From Himantopus leucocephalus (taxonomy: Eukaryota; Chordata; Aves; Charadriiformes; Recurvirostridae), in contig RSEF01000004.1 of the NCBI GenBank assembly GCA_003993805.1, positions 22,273,713 through 22,337,712 of the forward strand: 64,000 nucleotides of DNA. The letters run 5' to 3'. How positions within the stretch are numbered: the stretch's first letter is position 1; every line of letters starts with the position of its first letter. The notes under the pieces were generated by a model. It ran no database searches. It was not told the DNA's origin and was given only the letters and a program-made list of their open reading frames with translations. The translations under genes and the position numbers were made by a program. Of the stretch, positions 49,574 through 64,000 are shown one piece after another.

Positions 49574-52500
49574 TGGAATCAACCTGTTCTGTAGAGTAAT
49601 ATACAAACACATTCAGTCCCACAGAGAAGCTTTGCTTTGGTAGTTAAACATGAAATTATTTCTTAAGAGGAGAGGAATCATGTTTTCCAGGATACCTATT
49701 AAAATCTAATGCCATGCAGGACAAATTGGGAAGAGGTAAACACTTCTTGGGAGAAGGAAAACAAGGGAGATAGAGACAATTCAGTTTTTCTCATTACATA
49801 CTACTTCTGCTGTCTTTTCTGCTACCACTGGAACAGGAAGACCAGAGCTATCCAGAGTGCAGCAGCTACAGACTTGTTACGCACGACGACGTGGAATCAA
49901 AGCTCATCACAATGCGCTCTCAGAATGAACGGTACAGATGGGATAAACGCATTACAGTGGCCAGAAATAGGCTGCGTACAGAGTTCGAAAAAAAATCAGC
50001 CCGCCCCAAAGACCCTTACAAAGCTCTTAGTCTTCTAATTCACTAAGTTAAACTCAAGTTTATGCTATTACCAAACACAGTTCAGCCTGCAACACAGAAG
50101 CACCCCCTAACTGTGCAGACCAGGTAATGGGTACCTCAGGACATCAAAATACGCTCCTCTCGAAACAAAGTTTGGTCAGAGTGCTTAAGTTCGAGCTTCC
50201 CAATAAGCCATGAAATGTGAATTAACTAGGTAACAGGATCATCCCATGGGTTCACCAAATATCTGCACACTTGAAGCAAAAGCACAGCCTGACATACATC
50301 TATCTTAAATATTTCCACTCCTCTTATTAAGGAAAAGCTCTTTGAAAAGAATAAGACCAGTGTTTTAAAAAATACAGAAACCTGAAGTAAACACAGATGC
50401 CCCAAAATCAGCACTTCTCCAGACAGTGGAGCTGCCTAAAGCAGTTTGTTACATTTTAGAAAAAAGGTGTGCTACAACATCCATCTGAACAGGTAAGTGA
50501 TCCTGAAACAACTTATATATTCACATGCAAATGTTGTCGATTTTATTTTCGTTTCTGTTAATTCAGAATTAATGTGTTTAAAAGATGACTTTTTTTAACC
50601 TAATTTGTCTGCAGTATTAGCTTGCTAATATAAGCAACAATATACAACATCCTCAATTTCATTGTTTCATTCTATATGCAGAGTAGACATGGCCACTCTC
50701 AACAGCGCCAACGAAGAGATACTTAGAAATGTCTAATACAGACCAAACATTCTTCATTTTCTGAAGCATATGATTTCACATGCAATTAAGATTTGCCATG
50801 TTGATTACTCTCATGGAACACGCATATATTGTGACGCATTTCTGATGCACAAATATGGGACTTTTCAGACTGCTGCGAATCCAAGAAAATTGTCCCCACA
50901 TTTTATGTTGACCACTTAACTGATTTTCTTTTTATTAAATTTAGGACTGTTGGCTCTCCCTGCTGTAACTGTAGTCTATACCTAAGGCTCAGCCTGAGTC
51001 CATTAGCCAAAGAAAGCACATCCAACACCCCAAACAATTGTTATACTATTTCAGCAACAGTCGAGTTCCTAATCATTTACACAGATTACATCCATGTTTA
51101 AATTAACTACTTTTATTGGAAATCAGTTTTTTATATTCAGTGCAAAAATGTAAGGAAAAGTCTTGTCCTATTGAACCCTTAAGCAGCAACACAGAACAGT
51201 CATCTACGATTGTTGCTCTTTTATTATCCACTTCCATACAGCACTCAAAGCACACAAAAATTATTACTGTGAAGCCTATTGTAAAGAAATTTTTAAACAA
51301 CATAGAAAAGTAATAGTGGCAACTAATTCATATTCATGGTTTAGTAGCAATTATTTAGGTCCATCATGAATCGCTCAAGATGGATGATCTTCATAACCAT
51401 GAAAGCAGGAGGAACAGATGCAGGATACATCTAAAAAAAACCCATTAGTAGGAAAAAGATTCATCCCCTGATGCAGGCAAAAGATCCACAGGCTGCTGTG
51501 AGAGTCTCATACTACTGAAGAGTAAAGAGCTGTTGTAGTAAATCTAATCCTTTTGATGGTGAAGACAGCATAAAAACGGGACGTGAAAGCTACACTGCAC
51601 TTAAGCCTAGTAAAACTCCGGCAAGGAGAACCTTGTAGATCAAACTGGAATCTTCAGAACACTTAACTCAGAAGAACTAACCTCACTTTTCGTAACATAT
51701 ATAAAGCTGTCTTAGACTGTGTTATTAAAAGGTATTATAAAGGTATTAAAAGTTCTTCTAGTCACCCTGATTTTCATGGATGTGAATACAGCTGGAAAAG
51801 ACTGACTAGGGCCTTTCAGGATAAAAACTCAAATACTGTTCAGTTCAAGCGGACAACAAACAAGCTTATTACACACTACTGCAGAAACTACATCAAGTTA
51901 CGCCTTGTCACTTTTTACAAAAGTCTTTAAGTAGCCACCAAAACCAACATCATCAAGATCTTCCCCCACCCCTCAATACAGGTACTCCACTACAAGTCTT
52001 ACTGTTTCTGGAAACAGACAAAATCTTTAACAATACACAGGCTAAAAAAATTCGAGACCCACCTTTCCTCTTGCAGATGAATACAGAACCAGAACCATAC
52101 AGCAGGGTTCCTGAAGTGACTGAGGAACACTCACTGGAAGCTAATTAATCTATTCCCTTTTAATATTCAATACTGAAGGGTTTTGCAGAGAAACACACTG
52201 CAGTTCAGGAAAATAAGTTATCTTTCACAGTAAGTGCTCCTATGAAGGACACAGAGTCTACACTCAGTATCATACTCACAGTACTTTGTCGCTGGCTTGT
52301 TGAAAGCAAGCATGCTACACAGTATTTGATATTAGAGACACAAAGGCGTGAAAAAGCTCATCTATAAGTAATTTAAATTAACTTTTGTGTTCAGGAAACT
52401 ACACCTATTTGCTTCTTGAACTCACGAATGCTCATAAAGAAGAGAGATTTTTGTCTATGTTTCAAAAAAGCTGTATAAAAATACTTTTTTCCTTGATAAG

Positions 52501-52685
52501 GTTTTTATACCACCTCTAAAAATCTTAACTTCCCACCATCATTAACAGAAGTGCATTTAGTAAAGAAAGGAAACAGGAATTTTCTATCTTCAGCAGCATT
52601 TGCTACTTCATAGGCTTTGAGCTTAACCCTACTGAATTTAGACTTTGGCATCATTCACAAATACCTCTCACTCTTTTTAAAGAAC
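49574..52685. other. interval between FMR1NB and the FMR1 3' end
   Basis: About 3 kb of AT-rich sequence that should contain the FMR1NB promoter and any upstream 5' exons. No CpG island is evident. One 67-codon plus-strand open segment (49839-50041) is discussed in the findings. Confidence 0.6.
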
Positions 52686-52691
52686 TTTATT
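52686..52691 (-). terminator. candidate poly(A) signal, FMR1 distal
   Basis: AATAAA read on the minus strand, about 2.38 kb after the FMR1 stop. This agrees with the usual length of the mammalian FMR1 3'UTR. Confidence 0.4.
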
Positions 52692-53292
52692 TTAAAAAAT
52701 AGTTTTAATTCATTAGACCATACTTTATAAGTTACCAATAGGACGGACCTGAACTCAAGCATCAGACATTTGTTGCACTTTTAAGTTTTGTAACAACATG
52801 ACTTTTCAAAATAAAATTGTACATTTAGATTCACAGTTTAATTTGTTGAAATTTAATAACATTTAAAAACACTGGAATTTGAATTGAAAGGGATACATGT
52901 TAAGCACACAAATACCAAAAGAGGTCATAACCCAAAATGCACTTGAAAATGGAATGCAGCTAGTTAGTCAGACTGGAGTTTAGTAATGTCACATTTAACC
53001 TAGTTAGCACCTTAGTGAACTCAACCACTGGTTGTGAGAAATATAGTGCACGTAGTGTGACAACTCTACAGGTAATGTACCATTTCATAGTTAGATTGCG
53101 TTTTCTTGAGCATTCTTGCCACATTTTTCAAAACTGGTAATATTTTAGAAGTCTTCTAATATGTGTAAATAAACAATGGCTACAGCTAAAGTCTAAACAA
53201 AGAAATATTTTCTCTCTACTTTAAGTTGAGATTTTTAAAAGCAATCATTTATAAGGATTGCATCAACATCAGTTAGCAGAGGAAGATCAAAC

Positions 53293-53298
53293 TTTATT
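53293..53298 (-). terminator. candidate poly(A) signal, FMR1 proximal
   Basis: AATAAA read on the minus strand, about 1.77 kb after the FMR1 stop. It is one of several, and usage is unknown. Confidence 0.4.
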
Positions 53299-55067
53299 GA
53301 AACTGCTTGCATACAAAATATATTGCACTATAACCAAACAAATGTCAACATAAAATCCAATCTGTTGTAGCTAATATGTACAGAGAATATTGCCCAAGAG
53401 CAGTTACATTACAAGGTCAGTCTACCTTGGTTAATTATCTACAGTATTTTAAACCAAACAGCTTACAGATGATGTGTGCAAGGTACCAATTTCTGTTTTC
53501 AAATACTATACATTCCCAAAATAAATAACTAGAAATCAACATTAATGTTTGGCAATACTTTTTAAGACATTTTTATACTTGTTAAATCATGTGCAGTTCG
53601 TTGCCATTTTTAGTATGCTCACCTGTATGCAAGGAAAAAAAAAGAATGAAAAAAGCAAAGAAACAAAACTCACAAAATACATCAGAGGCAAGGTCAAGTT
53701 TGTACAACTCTGTACACGAACAGTGGCTCTCCTTCTAGAGTAATCTGAATAAAAATGGATTAAGATGAACATCCTTATACAGTTTTGCCCAGTAAGTTTA
53801 ATGTGGGATCAGAAATAAAAGAAAGCACAGCTCCTCCCACTACTTCCCACCCTTCCCTGGTGTATGACTGTACTTTGGATCAAATTCTGTGACACCTTCA
53901 AATTGGCTGGTAACTCAGACCTTGGACCTCAAAATACGATGAATTTTTATTCTACCTCCAGTATCTCCAACTACTATATCTGTCCTTTCCAGGGCATTAC
54001 ACACGGTGATTTTCTTCCTACCTCTCCTGACATAGTCCCCGAATTAAAATAAGCAATTCAAAACATTTTGGGAGGATGAAAAACATCAGCGCTTTACACT
54101 GGTCATCTGGCCAAACAGCAGGCACACATTACTCGCTTGTGAACACATTACATTTGTTCCCTCAGTAACAATGAGTTTTTTCGTTTTCCACAATGGAAAG
54201 GTTTTTTACTTTTTTTTTTTTAAAAAAAAGCTTCTGTACTGCCTACAAAGAAAAAAATTACACCCCTTTTTCAATAACACTATTTGCCAAATCTTCAGTG
54301 CAAAATAAATTTCCTATTCTTATAACTGTCTAACTCAATGTTTATGTAAGGAAAAAATTATGGAAAGCATGCACTTGTCTATAAAGTACTAATGTCTGAC
54401 AAGGATTGCTACATATATTTTACATTTAGTGTTACCAACTCATCTTCCCTGATTTCTGCATCCAAATATAGTATTCCTACCTGCCAAGATATAAAAAAGG
54501 CACAGATCATACAACTTTTTTGCTAATGAAAATGACAATTGTTACATCACACATATTTCAGAGTCCACTAAAATATTGAAAAAGGTGGACCAGGATGTGA
54601 ACTGACACAGGACATAAAACGACATAGCATTTCATGAAGAACTTGTAAGTTAGATTGAAAACAGAAGCCAATTTGATTACTGCAAACACTATTTATTCTG
54701 AAAATTGAAATTGAGCAGTGAATTTGACCCGATGTGTTAAAATGGTACAACTGAACATAAAGTTTACCAATGCACAGCTCAGTATTTTTAAAACAAACAA
54801 AAAAGATTCTTTCATTGTTTGAACTGCAATATGTACTTGAAAGCGATTTTCGGAAATTCAGATATTTTTATGCAAATATTTGAGTAACTTCTTATTCTGA
54901 AAACAACTGCATACTGTTGATGTTAAAAAAGGCTAACGGAGAACATATGTTCATTTCATGCCCTGCGCCATCTTGCCTACTATTTGTCTTTGGCCTAACA
55001 AGTTTCTCTAACATGGAATAGGAATTACTGAAACAGTATAGGAAATATGACTTTAGAATTATGCAGT

Positions 55068-62092
<7,025 letters not shown>

Positions 62093-64000
62093 CTAAAACA
62101 CAGTAACAGTAGTCCTATGGTTATTGATTAGGCATCAAATACTGAAAAGAACCAAACATATTGCTCTAAAACTTGAAAATTATTTTTACAACATGGATAA
62201 GCATAAATCAAAAAATAAATGAGAAAATAGTATACTTAAATATAAATTTAAATAAAAAGTATAAAGTTGACTAGATCATGTAGGCTAATTCCCTTTATGC
62301 AAAGAGCTTATCTTAAGTAAGAAAATTTAGACTGTATGTATCACAATGCCAATATTTATTTTTCTGAACAAATTAAAAAAAAGAGTCAATTCAAAACACT
62401 TCAGGTTTCCTCCCTTCAAAATTAATACCATCTTTGCTGAACACATCTGCTCTCTCTCACCAGGTTCTTTTAGGCTACACATCAGTAAAGAAACATTTGA
62501 CCTTTTTTAAAAGTAAGTCAAATTAATACCATGTCATAAAACAAAACTTGATCCTTCTGAGCATTTCTCAATTTGTAAAAGAAAAACAAAAATATTCAAG
62601 AAATAAGAGTTAGTACTTCAGGTAACGATTGCTAACTTACATTTATTTTACCTTTGAAGCATTTTATTTAAGCGATTCAACAAATACCTGAAAAATGTAA
62701 AGCTGGAAATACCTGAAATTATGACACTTAGAAATAAAATATCTAAAGACTAACTTAAGTTGCCAAAGCAGGCTAAAAAAATCTACCTAAAAGGGCCCAT
62801 GAGTGCTGAAAACAACTAAACTTCAGCAGATACAAGGATAATTTCCACACCAAAACTCCTGGCACTAAAATAGGTCTATGCAGATTTCAGAGGTGTGACT
62901 GCAGCCCATGCAGACCCCATGAGCTAGCTTTAAACTACTTGACTCTTGTACCAGCTGCAGCCTCACCATGGCAGTATGAACTTCACTGTGGACTGCAGAA
63001 GTCAACCTGAAAGTCTCCAACACTCAGCTGCTGAAACCTATGCCACTGCAGACCCAGAGCTTGGCTACACCTACTGAATTAATTTAAATTTTGTTTTGGT
63101 ATCTCATCACAACCTCTAAAGACACCTCTAATTTTCAGTGTACACATACCCTTTACAGGACTCCACTCCAAAGGAGTTTTTTTTTTAAAAAAAGTGATTT
63201 GAGACACAAATATCTTAGTAACGTGCAGTACACTGAGGTTCCACTAGAAGTGGCAAGTCTATAGTCTGTCTCTGCTTTTTGGGTCTTTTTGTTTTGTGTT
63301 TCCCCCCCCCTCCTTCTTTTACATACAAAAAAACTTTTGTTAGATCTTACATATTTGCATTAAATAACAGGGAAAAAAATAATTACACAATCCTCTAACC
63401 CTAAGAAACCTCAACACTAACTTTCATGAGCATCAGTAATCCTTTAGTCACAGGCATCATTGACTGAAACGTTTCATTATCTGGGGTATTTTAAGTTTCA
63501 TAAATATTTAATACAACCTGATAAAGAGTAATGAAATTTCTGCTAAACTGGCACATAGTATCAATTATTGAAAGATCACAAAACAACTGACTTAGAAAGG
63601 CATTTAAGGAAACGGCTTGTTGTTACTTTTAGCAGTGGATTCTAGGTATAGCAACGCCAACTATTAAGAATATGAGCTGGTAACAATGTCAAGCAATTTT
63701 AGTCATACAAAAGCATTAAAGCACTTGTTTATTGAACCTTATTTCTGTATTCAAAGAAAAAGTATCAATCTTCAACTTCGTTTCAGTGGTGAATACTGAG
63801 CAGACCTTATGTGCATAAGGAATTTAGAGATCAAAGTAATATATACTACTATAACGGTACCTATCTCATTTTGAAAAGATGAAAAGCCTGAAGATCCTGT
63901 TACAAAATTATGGGAGTTATGAAATTGCACTTGAAATCCATGGGCGGTATTCTAAGTCATAAGAGAAAGCAGCCACTGCTGTATTAAAAATTTAAAACTG
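62093..64000. other. FMR1 intron sequence upstream of exon 13
   Basis: AT-rich with no further FMR1 exon recognised. The 63-base alternatively spliced exon 12 of mammals (tail KPELKAWQ) was looked for on the minus strand and not found. A C-run lies at 63301-63310. Confidence 0.75.

Larger units (their letters stand above)
52686..55067 (-). other. FMR1: FMR1 3' untranslated region (end approximate)
   Basis: AT-rich sequence downstream of the FMR1 stop on the minus strand with no long open frame. Minus-strand AATAAA signals (TTTATT on the plus strand) are visible at 54692-54697, 53946-53951, 53293-53298 and 52686-52691. The last two would give UTRs of about 1.8 and 2.4 kb, close to the roughly 2.3 kb of the human mRNA. 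The true end cannot be fixed from sequence alone. Confidence 0.5.

Noticed and set aside
51338..52142. Minus-strand segments between FMR1 and FMR1NB (SVPQSLQEPCC and MYPASVPPAFMVMK) with splice-like borders
   Set aside because: Short, no partner exons or homology, and located just beyond the FMR1 3'UTR; chance is the better explanation.
62093..64000. FMR1 exon 12 (63 bases, alternatively spliced in mammals)
   Set aside because: No segment encoding KPELKAWQ with splice sites was found; it lies beyond the window or is absent in this lineage.

Overview
The window is vertebrate nuclear DNA, almost certainly from a bird. The interspersed repeats are fragments of the CR1 LINE family typical of birds (positions 1-44, 24221-24344, 43709-44125, 55644-55697, 57480-58018, 60561-61026). 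Exons are short with large AT-rich introns, and the best-conserved protein is FMRP. Runs of N, single Ns and three duplicated blocks meeting at a single N show a short-read assembly with imperfect joins.

Right end (about 52.7-64 kb): the 3' part of FMR1 on the minus strand. Five consecutive coding exons are readable, matching mammalian exons 13 to 17, all with GT/AG splice sites and compatible phases. They carry the end of the KH2-side region, the nuclear export signal, the phosphoserine segment, the RGG box and the C-terminus (ending VNGVP). A 3'UTR of roughly 1.8-2.4 kb follows. The upstream exons lie beyond base 64000.

Middle (about 41.9-49.6 kb): a second minus-strand gene in the same orientation, not visible as a long open frame because its exons are 46 to 138 bases long. 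Splice sites, phases, a complete six-cysteine P-type trefoil motif, a hydrophobic segment on each side of it and a basic tail identify it as an orthologue of FMR1NB (FMR1 neighbor, NY-SAR-35). It sits immediately downstream of FMR1 as in mammals. One exon is duplicated at an assembly join, one exon junction is out of phase by one base, and the first exon is uncertain.

Left (1-41.9 kb): AT-rich DNA with no gene that I can establish. It holds CR1 fragments, a probable hAT-type non-autonomous transposon (about 30850-31116), low-complexity runs, a 1000-base gap (23221-24220) and a few open segments with splice-like borders, given as hypotheses. No AFF2 exon, the expected next gene, was recognised.

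FMR1 and FMR1NB are separate genes. FMRP is an RNA-binding translational regulator; FMR1NB is, in mammals, a testis-expressed two-pass membrane protein with a trefoil domain. No bacterial-type operon, CRISPR array, tRNA or rRNA was seen.
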